A stretch of DNA of 64,000 nt from Variovorax jilinensis. GTDB taxonomy: Bacteria > Pseudomonadota > Gammaproteobacteria > Burkholderiales > Burkholderiaceae_C. The position numbers and the translations under genes are program-made. The notes under the pieces were generated by a model. That model did no database searches. It saw only the letters and a list, made by a program, of their open reading frames with translations, and was not told the DNA's origin. This document shows positions 27,528-37,114 of the stretch, in pieces; within the stretch, counting starts at the first letter, position 1; every line of letters begins with the position of its first letter. The stretch is taken from positions 248,001-312,000 of the forward strand of contig NZ_JASZYQ010000004.1 of the NCBI RefSeq assembly GCF_030316885.1, given 5' to 3'.

Positions 27528-28421
27528 TTACAGCAGTGCCTTGAGGCGCTTGGCAAGTTCCGAGAAGTTGCGCGTCACGGTGAAGCCGCTTTCTTCCATG
27601 ATGGCCAGCTTGGCATCGGCCGTGTCGGCACCGCCCGAGATCAGCGCGCCGGCGTGGCCCATGCGCTTGCCCGGAGGCGCGGTGACGCCGGCGATGAAAC
27701 CGACGATCGGCTTCTTCATGTTGGCCTTGCACCAGCGGGCCGCTTCGGCCTCGTCGGGGCCGCCGATCTCGCCGATCATGATCACGGCATCGGTGTCGGG
27801 GTCTTCGTTGAAGGCCTTCATGACGTCGATGTGCTTCAGGCCGTTGATCGGGTCGCCGCCGATGCCGACCGCGGTCGACTGGCCGAGGCCGATCTCGGTG
27901 AGCTGAGCCACGGCTTCGTACGTGAGCGTGCCCGAGCGGCTGACCACGCCGATGCGGCCCTTGCGGTGGATGTGGCCGGGCATGATGCCGATCTTGATCT
28001 CGTCGGGCGTGATGAGGCCGGGGCAGTTCGGGCCCAGCAGCAGCGTCTTCTTGCCGCCCGCGGCTTCCTTGGCGCGCATCTTGTTGCGCACGTCGAGCAT
28101 GTCGCGCACGGGGATGCCTTCGGTGATGCAGATCGCCATGTCGAGGTCGGCCTCGACGGCTTCCCAGATGGCGGCGGCGGCGCCGGGCGGCGGCACGTAG
28201 ATGACCGACACGGTGGCGCCGGTCTGCGCGGCGGCTTCCTTGACCGAGCCGTAGATCGGGATGTTGAAGATCGACTCGCCGGCCTTCTTCGGGTTCACGC
28301 CGGCCACGAAGGCGTTCTTGCCGTTCGCGTATTCCTGGCACTTCTCGGTGTGGAACTGCCCGGTCTTGCCGGTGATGCCTTGCGTGATGACCTTGGTGTC
28401 TTTGTTGATGTAGATCGACAT
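27528..28421 (-). CDS. sucD: Succinyl-CoA synthetase alpha subunit
   Basis: SucD with SucC interconverts succinyl-CoA and succinate with formation of ATP or GTP in the citric acid cycle. The 297-residue protein contains the CoA-binding Rossmann start ([12 protein letters not shown]), the [10 protein letters not shown] motif, and the phosphorylated histidine (His256) in [14 protein letters not shown]. The length is normal. The ATG at 28421 follows sucC by 10 nt in the same operon. A strong terminator follows. Confidence 0.97.
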   Translation of the reverse strand: MSIYINKDTKVITQGITGKTGQFHTEKCQEYANGKNAFVAGVNPKKAGESIFNIPIYGSVKEAAAQTGATVSVIYVPPPGAAAAIWEAVEADLDMAICITEGIPVRDMLDVRNKMRAKEAAGGKKTLLLGPNCPGLITPDEIKIGIMPGHIHRKGRIGVVSRSGTLTYEAVAQLTEIGLGQSTAVGIGGDPINGLKHIDVMKAFNEDPDTDAVIMIGEIGGPDEAEAARWCKANMKKPIVGFIAGVTAPPGKRMGHAGALISGGADTADAKLAIMEESGFTVTRNFSELAKRLKALL

Positions 28422-28431
28422 GACTGATTCC

Positions 28432-29595
<1,164 letters not shown>

Positions 29596-29796
29596 GAGGG
29601 TGTCTCTCGAACGAGGTTTAGAGAAGAGAAGGAATCGGGAGGAATCCGGGGGAACTGGATGTTGTCCACGGGCCACGGCGCCTGGAGGGGCGGGGGCGGC
29701 GGACAGCAGGGAACTGTATCATGGTGCGCCGCACCAACGTTAGACCCGCATTTGTGGTCAATACGTATTTACTCCCAAGGCACAAGAGGCTTCCAC

Positions 29797-30720
29797 ATGC
29801 CCAAGGTCTTCATCGATGGCGAGGCCGGCACCACCGGCTTGCAAATCCGCGAGCGGCTCCAGACGATGCCGCAGATCGAACTCGTGAGCATCGCGCCCGA
29901 GCTGCGCAAGGACACGGCCGCCAAGCGCGAGCTGATGGCCGGCGTCGACCTGGTGGTGCTGTGCCTGCACGACGATGCGGCGCGCGAATCGGTGGCGCTG
30001 ATCGACCAGCTCGAAGGCAGGCGCCCCAAGATCATCGACGCCTCGACCGCGCACCGCACGGCGCCCGGCTGGGTGTTCGGTTTTCCTGAACTCGCGGCCG
30101 GCCACAAGGAGGCCGTGGCCCGTGCCGACCGCGTCGCCAACCCCGGCTGCTATGCCACCGGCGCGATCGCGATCGTGCGTCCGCTGGTCGACGCCGGCCT
30201 GCTGCCGCCGGGCTTTCCGATCGCCCTGCCCTCGGTCAGCGGCTACTCGGGCGGCGGCCGGACCATGATCGAGGACTACGAAAAAGGCGCCGCACCGGCC
30301 TTCGAGACCTACGCACTCGGCCTCAAGCACAAGCACATCCCCGAGATCATGAAATACACCGGGCTCACGCGGCGCCCGGTCTTCATCCCCGCGGTGGGCA
30401 ACTTCCGCCAGGGCATGCTGGTGCAGCTGCCGCTGCACCTCGACGACCTGCCCGACCGCCCGACCGCCGCCCAGCTGCACGACGCGCTCGCGGCCCACTA
30501 CGCCAGGAGCAACACGCCCGAGCAGTTCGTGAAGGTGCTGCCGCCGACGGAAGACGGCAAGCTCGAGCCGACCGCACTGAACGACACCAACGTGCTCGAG
30601 ATCCGCGTCTTCCCCAATGAAGACCATCGTCACGCGGTGGTGATCGCACGGCTCGACAACCTGGGCAAGGGCGCCAGCGGCGCCGCGGTCCAGAACCTGA
30701 AGCTGATGCTGAACCTGTAG
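29797..30720 (+). CDS. argC: N-acetyl-gamma-glutamyl-phosphate reductase, short type
   Basis: ArgC makes N-acetylglutamate semialdehyde in arginine synthesis. This is the shorter type 2 form (307 residues) found in many betaproteobacteria. It has an NAD(P)-binding start ([18 protein letters not shown]), active-site Cys118 in [10 protein letters not shown], and the GYSGGGR segment of the substrate domain. The ATG at 29797 is favoured over the much longer open frame, which runs antisense through sucC. It stands alone on the plus strand, with recX convergent downstream. Confidence 0.93.
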   Translation: MPKVFIDGEAGTTGLQIRERLQTMPQIELVSIAPELRKDTAAKRELMAGVDLVVLCLHDDAARESVALIDQLEGRRPKIIDASTAHRTAPGWVFGFPELAAGHKEAVARADRVANPGCYATGAIAIVRPLVDAGLLPPGFPIALPSVSGYSGGGRTMIEDYEKGAAPAFETYALGLKHKHIPEIMKYTGLTRRPVFIPAVGNFRQGMLVQLPLHLDDLPDRPTAAQLHDALAAHYARSNTPEQFVKVLPPTEDGKLEPTALNDTNVLEIRVFPNEDHRHAVVIARLDNLGKGASGAAVQNLKLMLNL

Positions 30721-30757
30721 TCGCGGGCCGGCTGGGGTCGGCGCCGGCGTGGGAGGC

Positions 30758-31207
30758 TCAATCGCCGGGCTGATGGCGCAGGACCTTGGCCACCACGCCG
30801 CCGGCAAATCCGCGCGCCATCAGGAAGCGCACCTGGCGGGCGCGCTCGGTCGCATCCTGCGGCGCGGCGCCGAAGCGGCGCTTCCAGACCTCGAGGGCAC
30901 GTTCGAATTCGCTGCCCTGCAGTCCGGCCACCGCCTCGGCGACCGCCTCGGGCGCGATGCCCTTGTGCAGCAGTTCCTGGCGCACGCGCGCGGCGCCCAT
31001 GCGCGCGGCGCGCTGGTGCAGCACGGACTGCACCACCCTCGCCTCGCTGATGAAATCCTTGGCGGCCAGTTCGTCGAGCGCGCGCGCCAGGGTGCCGGGC
31101 TCTTCCTCGTACTTCCTGAGCTTGCGCTCGAGCTCGGCGCGGGAATGCTCGCGCTGGCTCAGGAGGCGCAGCGCCCGCCCCTTGAGCGATGGCGCACCGA
31201 AGGCCAT
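30758..31207 (-). CDS. recX: RecA regulatory protein RecX
   Basis: RecX binds RecA filaments and limits their activity. The 149-residue helical protein has the characteristic repeats (LSQREHSRAELERKLRKY, DFISEARVVQSVLHQRA, and MARGFAGGVVAKVL at the end). It lies 9 bp downstream of recA on the same strand, the usual arrangement, and is presumably expressed by read-through from recA. Confidence 0.92.
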   Translation of the reverse strand: MAFGAPSLKGRALRLLSQREHSRAELERKLRKYEEEPGTLARALDELAAKDFISEARVVQSVLHQRAARMGAARVRQELLHKGIAPEAVAEAVAGLQGSEFERALEVWKRRFGAAPQDATERARQVRFLMARGFAGGVVAKVLRHQPGD

Positions 31208-31216
31208 GGGCGCCGT

Positions 31217-32347
<1,131 letters not shown>

Positions 32348-32412
32348 GTCGAGAACTCCTGGAAAATCAATGGGTTGCGGAAGCCGCATCATGTTCTGCT
32401 TTTAATCACAGG

Positions 32413-32428
32413 CTGGATGCTTGAACAG
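32413..32428 (-). promoter_or_regulatory. Candidate LexA (SOS) box of recA
   Basis: Read towards recA, the sequence is CTGT-N8-CCAG (consensus CTGT-N8-ACAG, one mismatch), located 66-81 bp upstream of the recA start. It lies in the gap shared with the divergent MarR gene. Confidence 0.6.
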
Positions 32429-32494
32429 TAGTTTAGCGGCGGATATCGAAAGCGGAAGCCTCATTTTGGTCAGTTTGCCTTACCATATGGCGCG

Positions 32495-32965
32495 ATGGAA
32501 CTTCACTCCGATGCCTGGCGCCAGACCCACCTCGGGCGCCTGCTGGGCCACGCGATGCGCCGCTTCGACGAGCGCGTGCTGGCGCTCATGGCGCACGACG
32601 CCGACGTGCCACTGGCGCTGTCGAACCTGGCCGCCCGCGCCCAGGTCAGCGCCGCCCACATCCACATCACGCGGCACCTCGCGCGCGAGGGCTCGCGGCT
32701 GACCGAGCTGGCCGAACGCGCCGGCATGACCAAGCAGGCGATGGGCACGCTGGTCGACCAGTGCGAGGCCTGGGGCCTGGTCACGCGCGGGCCCGACCCG
32801 CTCGATGCGCGCGCGCGCCGCGTGCTGTTCACGGCCGACGGCCTGGCGTGGCTCGAGGCCTTCCGCCAGGCCGTGGCGCAGGCCGAGGACGAGTTCCGCG
32901 CCAGCGTCGGCGCCGAGATCGCCACCGTGGTAACGATCGGTCTGGAAGCCTACGCCGCAGCCTAG
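32495..32965 (+). CDS. MarR family transcriptional regulator
   Basis: This 156-residue winged-helix protein has a recognition helix region RLTELAERAGMTKQAMGTLVDQCEAWGLV and a wing GPDPLDARARRVLFTADG, the usual MarR organisation between dimerisation helices. The ligand and targets are unknown. MarR proteins often regulate divergent or adjacent genes, but here the divergent gene is recA, so control of a distant target is more likely. A dispersed repeat separates it from the two-component genes. Confidence 0.85.
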   Translation: MELHSDAWRQTHLGRLLGHAMRRFDERVLALMAHDADVPLALSNLAARAQVSAAHIHITRHLAREGSRLTELAERAGMTKQAMGTLVDQCEAWGLVTRGPDPLDARARRVLFTADGLAWLEAFRQAVAQAEDEFRASVGAEIATVVTIGLEAYAAA

Positions 32966-33000
32966 AATCCGACGCGACTTGTCACGAACAAGTCCAGAAA

Positions 33001-33084
33001 CCCCGCGGATCCGACTCCGCCGGGCCGCTGGGATTGCCCCCGGAAGGGGGCGCCCGAGCTACACGAAGTGAGCGAGGCTGGGGG
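33001..33084 (+). repeat. Dispersed intergenic repeat, copy 2
   Basis: This copy contains CCGCGGATCCGACTCCGCC, GGGCCGCTGGGATTGCC, CCCCCGGAAGGGGG and CTACACGAAGTGAGCGAGG, in the same block order as the minus-strand reading of copy 1. It ends 10 bp before the ATG of the response regulator gene, so the terminal G-run (GGCTGGGGG) may act as its ribosome-binding site. Confidence 0.75.
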
Positions 33085-33094
33085 TGAACTCAAG

Positions 33095-33769
33095 ATGCGA
33101 ATACTGATTGCGGAAGACGACCAGGTGCTGGCCGATGCGCTGCTGCGCAGCCTGCGCACCTCGGGCTCGGCGGTCGACCACGTGGCCACCGGCAACCAGG
33201 CCGACGCGGCCCTGATGACCAACAGCGAATTCGACCTGCTGATCCTCGACCTCGGCCTGCCCAACCTGCACGGCCTGGAGATCCTGAAGCGCCTGCGCGC
33301 GCGCGGCTCGCAGCTGCCGGTGCTGGTGCTGACCGCGGCCGACAGCGTCGAGGAACGCGTCAAGGGCCTCGACTACGGCGCCGACGACTACATGGCCAAG
33401 CCCTTCTCGCTGCAGGAGCTGGAGGCGCGCGTGCGTGCCCTCACGCGGCGCGGCATGGGTGGCACCAGCAACGCGATCAAGCACGGACCGCTGGTCTACG
33501 ACCAGGCGGGCAGGGTGGCGACCATCGACGGCAAGATGGTCGAGCTGTCGGCGCGCGAGCTCGGCCTGCTCGAGGTGCTGCTGCAGCGCGCGGGCAGGCT
33601 GGTCAGCAAGGACCAGCTGGTCGAGCGCCTGTGCGAATGGGGCGAGGAGGTCAGCCTCAACGCGATCGAGGTCTACATCCATCGCCTGCGCAAGAAGATC
33701 GAGAAGGGACCGGTGCGCATCGCCACCGTGCGCGGCCTCGGCTACTGCCTCGAGAAGATTCCTTCGTAG
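33095..33769 (+). CDS. OmpR/PhoB-type response regulator (TctD/QseB-like)
   Basis: The 224-residue regulator has a receiver domain with Glu7-Asp8-Asp9, phospho-acceptor Asp52 in LLILDLGLP, and the AKPFS lysine. A winged-helix output domain ends AIEVYIHRLRKKIE...VRGLGYCLE. The ATG at 33095 starts MRILIAEDDQ. The upstream in-frame extension lies entirely in a dispersed repeat and is not likely to be translated. It pairs with the kinase gene 27 bp downstream. The style is that of TctD, which controls tricarboxylate uptake, but no tct transport genes are adjacent. Confidence 0.92.
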   Translation: MRILIAEDDQVLADALLRSLRTSGSAVDHVATGNQADAALMTNSEFDLLILDLGLPNLHGLEILKRLRARGSQLPVLVLTAADSVEERVKGLDYGADDYMAKPFSLQELEARVRALTRRGMGGTSNAIKHGPLVYDQAGRVATIDGKMVELSARELGLLEVLLQRAGRLVSKDQLVERLCEWGEEVSLNAIEVYIHRLRKKIEKGPVRIATVRGLGYCLEKIPS

Positions 33770-33796
33770 GCGCGCGCGCCGACTGCGGCACCAGGC

Positions 33797-35260
33797 TTGG
33801 TCAAGCTCTTCCAGCGCGCCCAGCGCTCCCTGTTCGGCGAGATCCTCGACTGGATGCTCACGCCGCTGCTGCTGCTGGTGCCGGTCAGCATCGGCGTCAC
33901 GTGGCTGGTGGCGCAGGGCATCGCGAACGCGCCCTTCGACCGCGCGCTCGAATCCAACATCCAGACGCTGGCGCGGCTGATCGACCTCGAGAACGGCCGC
34001 ACCAAGCTCGCGCTGCCACAGCCGGCGCGCGAGATCCTCGGCAGCGACGATGTCGACCAGGTCTACTACCAGCTGCTGGACGGGAACGGCACGCTGCTGA
34101 GCGGCGAACCCGAGATTCCGATGCCGCTCGCCGACGACCCCAGCACGCCCGGCATCGTGAGCCTGCGCGACGGCCAGATGCATGGCCACAAGGTGCGCGT
34201 GGCCTCGCTCTGGGTCGCGGGCAGTTCGCCCGACGCCGCACCCGCGCTGCTGCAGGTGGCCGAGACGCGCGAGAAGCAGTCGGTGCTGGCGACCGAGATC
34301 ATCAAGGGCGTGCTGCTGCCGCAGTTCGCCATCCTGCCGCTGGCAGTGCTGCTGATCTGGCTGGCGCTGGTGCGCGGCATCAAGCCGCTGTCGGTGGTGG
34401 AGGCGCGCATCCGCGAGCGCAAGCCCGGCGACCTGAGCCCGCTCGACGAATCGGCGGTGCCGCTCGAGGTGGTGCCGCTGGTGCTGTCCGTCAACGAGCT
34501 GCTCGACAAGCTCAACGATTCGATCGGCACCCAGAAGCGCTTCCTGGCCGATGCCGCGCACCAACTCAAGACGCCGCTCGCAGGGCTGCGCATGCAGGCC
34601 GACCTCGCGCAGCGAGAGGGCGCCAATGCCGACGAGCTGAAGCAGTCGCTCAAGCAGATCGGGCGCGCCAGCGTGCGGGCCACGCACACGGTGAACCAGC
34701 TGCTGTCGCTGGCACGTGCGGAGGGCAGCGGCGCCAACATCGGGCGCCAGCCCTGCGACCTCGCGCGGCTCACGATCGAGGTGGTGCGCGAGGCCGTGCC
34801 GCGCGCGATCGACAAGCGCATCGACCTCGGCTACGAGGGCGCCGAGGCGGGCGCGCCCGGCGTGGTGTTCGAGGGCAATCCGACCCTGCTGAAGGAACTG
34901 GTGCGCAACCTGGTCGACAACGCGCTCAACTACACGTCCTCGGTGCCCGAGCGGCCCGGCGTGATCACGGCGCGGGTGCTGGTCGACCGCTTCGGCCACG
35001 TGCTGGTGCTGCAGGTCGAGGACAACGGCCCGGGCATCGCGATGCACGAGCGCGAGCTGGTCTTCGAACCCTTCTACCGCGTGCTCGGCAACGAGGCCGA
35101 CGGTTCCGGCCTGGGGCTGCCGATCGTGCGCGAGATCGCTCGCCAGCACTTCGCGACCGTTCGCCTCGAGGACGCGCATCCGGGCCAGCAGCCGCCGGGC
35201 ACGCTGGTGACGGTGCGCATCGACGCCTCGCCGCATCCGCTCGGTGGTGCAGCGGGGTAG
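33797..35260 (+). CDS. Membrane sensor histidine kinase (TctE-like)
   Basis: The 487-residue kinase has an N-terminal membrane helix, a periplasmic 2CSK_N-type sensor (about residues 35-165), and a second helix (about 172-195, LPQFAILPLAVLLIWLALV). A HAMP-like linker, the phospho-acceptor His255 in ADAAHQLKTPL, and an HATPase domain with NLVDNALNY, VEDNGPGI and GSGLGLPIV follow. The most likely start is TTG at 33797, because the start MVKLFQRAQRSLFGEILDWML matches homologues and no ATG occurs before the first helix. It senses an unknown, probably small organic-acid, signal and phosphorylates the adjacent regulator. Confidence 0.9.
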   Translation: MVKLFQRAQRSLFGEILDWMLTPLLLLVPVSIGVTWLVAQGIANAPFDRALESNIQTLARLIDLENGRTKLALPQPAREILGSDDVDQVYYQLLDGNGTLLSGEPEIPMPLADDPSTPGIVSLRDGQMHGHKVRVASLWVAGSSPDAAPALLQVAETREKQSVLATEIIKGVLLPQFAILPLAVLLIWLALVRGIKPLSVVEARIRERKPGDLSPLDESAVPLEVVPLVLSVNELLDKLNDSIGTQKRFLADAAHQLKTPLAGLRMQADLAQREGANADELKQSLKQIGRASVRATHTVNQLLSLARAEGSGANIGRQPCDLARLTIEVVREAVPRAIDKRIDLGYEGAEAGAPGVVFEGNPTLLKELVRNLVDNALNYTSSVPERPGVITARVLVDRFGHVLVLQVEDNGPGIAMHERELVFEPFYRVLGNEADGSGLGLPIVREIARQHFATVRLEDAHPGQQPPGTLVTVRIDASPHPLGGAAG

Positions 35261-35279
35261 GGCCGCCGAAGCGGCAGGC

Positions 35280-35468
35280 CTACGGCCTGGGCTGCGGGTT
35301 CTGCTGGATGCGCAGCATCTGCGGCCGCACCTGCTGCTGGAGGCGCTGCGGCTCGGTCTCGGTCAGGCGCGCGGGCTCGAGCCCGAACATCGCGAGGCCG
35401 CCGCGCGACCAGGCGAAATAGCCGAGATTGACGACCAGCAGCAGGACCAGGACCCGGCGCGCGCTCAT
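35280..35468 (-). CDS. Short membrane-anchored protein downstream of birA
   Basis: This 62-residue protein has an N-terminal membrane helix (RRVLVLLLVVNLGYFAW) and a polar Gln/Pro-rich end (RLQQQVRPQMLRIQQNPQP). Its ATG overlaps the birA stop (ATGA), so it is translated with birA. In my recollection it resembles the N-terminal part of the SPOR-domain protein that follows birA-coaX in related bacteria. If so, both coaX and the SPOR domain are missing here. Function unknown. Confidence 0.6.
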   Translation of the reverse strand: MSARRVLVLLLVVNLGYFAWSRGGLAMFGLEPARLTETEPQRLQQQVRPQMLRIQQNPQPRP

Positions 35469-36262
35469 CGAATCGGACTCGCGGGCCGCACGCTGACCTC
35501 GGCGCTGCTGATCATGCGGCTGCCGTCGGCCGTGGCGACCTGCAGCTCACCGCCCCAGCCGACGCCTTCGCAGCGGCCCTCGGTGCCGTCGCTCAGGCGC
35601 ACCTCGCGCCCGCGCAGCACGTCGCGCTCGGCGAAGCGGGCCGCAAAGGGAACGAAGCCGCGCTCTTCGAACTGCAGCACGTCGCGCACCAGCGGCGCCG
35701 CGATCAGGTGCAGCACCTGGCCCGGCGTGGCCTCGGGCTGCCATTCCTTGAGCCAGGCCGGCGCCGTGCCGAGGCCGGCCGCTTCGCGCGGGCCGACGTT
35801 GATGCCGATGCCGATCACGAGATAGCGCTCGACCACGTCGGGGCGCAGCAGAGCGGTCTCGATCAGGATGCCGCCAAGCTTGCGGTCTTGCACCCAGAGG
35901 TCGTTCGGCCATTTGAGGCCGAGACCGATGGCGCGCCCGGCATCGAGGCTCTCGGCCACGCTGACGCCGACCGCGAGCGAGAGGCCGGACCAGTCGCGTG
36001 GCGCCAGAGGCAGACCGAGAGAGAAAGTCAGCGAGGCCGGCTCGCCGTCTTTCTGCATGCTCTGCCAGGGGCGGCCGAGCCGGCCGCGGCCGGCGGTCTG
36101 GCGCTCGGCCACGAGCAGCACGGGGGTGTCCAGCCCGTCGCGCGCACGGCGCATCAGTTCGGTGTTGGTGGAGTCCGTCTCGGCTGCAACCTCGATGCGA
36201 AAGCCGGGCAGCAGTGCGGCCAGGCTCTGCCCGATCTCGTCCTCGAACCAGGGTGCCGCCAT
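35465..36262 (-). CDS. birA: Biotin--[acetyl-CoA-carboxylase] ligase
   Basis: BirA activates biotin with ATP and attaches it to the carrier protein of acetyl-CoA carboxylase. The 265-residue protein is the short, monofunctional type with no N-terminal repressor HTH domain. Visible motifs are the biotin-binding loop AGRGRLGRPW (residues 57-66), LKWPNDLW, and IGIGINVG. The ATG at 36262 starts MAAPWFEDEIGQSL, and the longer frame is low-complexity antisense of the SET gene. It lies 4 bp after the SET-domain gene on the same strand. Confidence 0.93.
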   Translation of the reverse strand: MAAPWFEDEIGQSLAALLPGFRIEVAAETDSTNTELMRRARDGLDTPVLLVAERQTAGRGRLGRPWQSMQKDGEPASLTFSLGLPLAPRDWSGLSLAVGVSVAESLDAGRAIGLGLKWPNDLWVQDRKLGGILIETALLRPDVVERYLVIGIGINVGPREAAGLGTAPAWLKEWQPEATPGQVLHLIAAPLVRDVLQFEERGFVPFAARFAERDVLRGREVRLSDGTEGRCEGVGWGGELQVATADGSRMISSAEVSVRPASPIR

Positions 36263-36266
36263 GGCT

Positions 36267-36887
36267 TCAGTGCCCGCCGGCTGTGGCCTTGTCGGCCTTC
36301 TTCTTTTTCTTTCCGGACCCGGACTTGTCCTTCTTGCCGGCCTTGGCCTTGGCCTTGTCCTTGGCCTTCTGCTTGTCCTTCCTCTTCCTTGCCTTCTTCG
36401 ACTTCCTGTCTTCCTTTTCGTCGGGCGGCGCGAGCAGCGTGCCGCGGCAGTCGGCGGAGCCGCACCAGCACGGGAAGTCGGCCTTGAGCTTCTTGGTATA
36501 GGGCTCGTCGATGACCAGGCCGTAGTCGTAGCTGAGCTCTTCGCCGGCCGCAATGTTGCGCAGCGCCTTGATGAAGATGCGTCCGCCCTGCTCGTCGGCC
36601 TCGCAGCTCGGGTCGCACGAGTGGTTGATCCAGCGCGCCGCGTTGCCGTTGACGTTGCCGTCGATCACACGGTCTTCGTCGATGTGGAAGTAGAAGGTGT
36701 GATGCGGCTGCGAGGGATCGTGCGGATGGCGGCGCAGCGCCTCTTCCCAGTTGATGACCTCGCCCTTGTATTCGATGAGCGTTTCGCCCTCTGCAATATC
36801 CTGCACGGCAAAGACGCCGTTGCCATGGACGCTGGAGCGCCGCGTCTGGATTCGGCGGCCGCCGGAAGAAGGGGATTTGGAAGGCAT
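36267..36887 (-). CDS. SET-domain protein-lysine methyltransferase with lysine-rich tail
   Basis: The 206-residue protein carries a full SET domain (about residues 14-150) with HGNGVFAVQDIAEGE, the AdoMet/pseudoknot motif WINHSCDPSC, and ELSYDYG. A post-SET cysteine cluster CWCGSADCRG follows. The last 45 residues are a lysine/alanine-rich tail (KAKDKAKAKAGKKDK type) like a nucleic-acid-binding extension. SET enzymes methylate lysine side chains with S-adenosylmethionine, and the bacterial substrate is unknown. It precedes birA by 4 bp and is divergent from the SWIB-fused topoisomerase gene. Confidence 0.88.
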   Translation of the reverse strand: MPSKSPSSGGRRIQTRRSSVHGNGVFAVQDIAEGETLIEYKGEVINWEEALRRHPHDPSQPHHTFYFHIDEDRVIDGNVNGNAARWINHSCDPSCEADEQGGRIFIKALRNIAAGEELSYDYGLVIDEPYTKKLKADFPCWCGSADCRGTLLAPPDEKEDRKSKKARKRKDKQKAKDKAKAKAGKKDKSGSGKKKKKADKATAGGH

Positions 36888-36961
36888 CGCCGAAGTCTGT
36901 TAGTTTGAATATGTACGCATGCGCGTGCGCGTACGCACGCGAAGCGCCAGATTGTAAGGAT

Positions 36962-37052
36962 GTAGCCCCCACGCTCCCTCACTGCGTGTGGTCGCTGCCC
37001 CCCCGAGGGGGTGCAGGCCGCCTTGGGGCGGCCCGGCGGCGGCCTGGGCCCC
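36962..37052 (-). repeat. Dispersed intergenic repeat, diverged copy 3
   Basis: On the minus strand this copy has GGGCCGCC, a C-run/G-run hairpin (CCCCCTCGGGGGG), and CACACGCAGTGAGGGAGCGTGGGGGCTACA. The architecture is that of copies 1, 2 and 4, with clear sequence divergence. It lies between the divergent SET and topB genes. Confidence 0.6.
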
Positions 37053-37114
37053 ACGCCGCGGCTGCGCAGCGAAGTCGCAGCGGGGCAAGTGAACTGAATG
37101 AATAGGACAGGTAG

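Noticed and set aside
29719..29735. Possible operator (GTGCGCCGCAC) upstream of argC
   Set aside because: It is only a near-palindrome, and a similar string near 45025 suggests chance or general GC bias.
33095..35260. Tricarboxylate transport locus suggested by the TctD/TctE-like pair
   Set aside because: No tctCBA genes are adjacent. The Bug protein at 49017 is 14 kb away and on the other strand.
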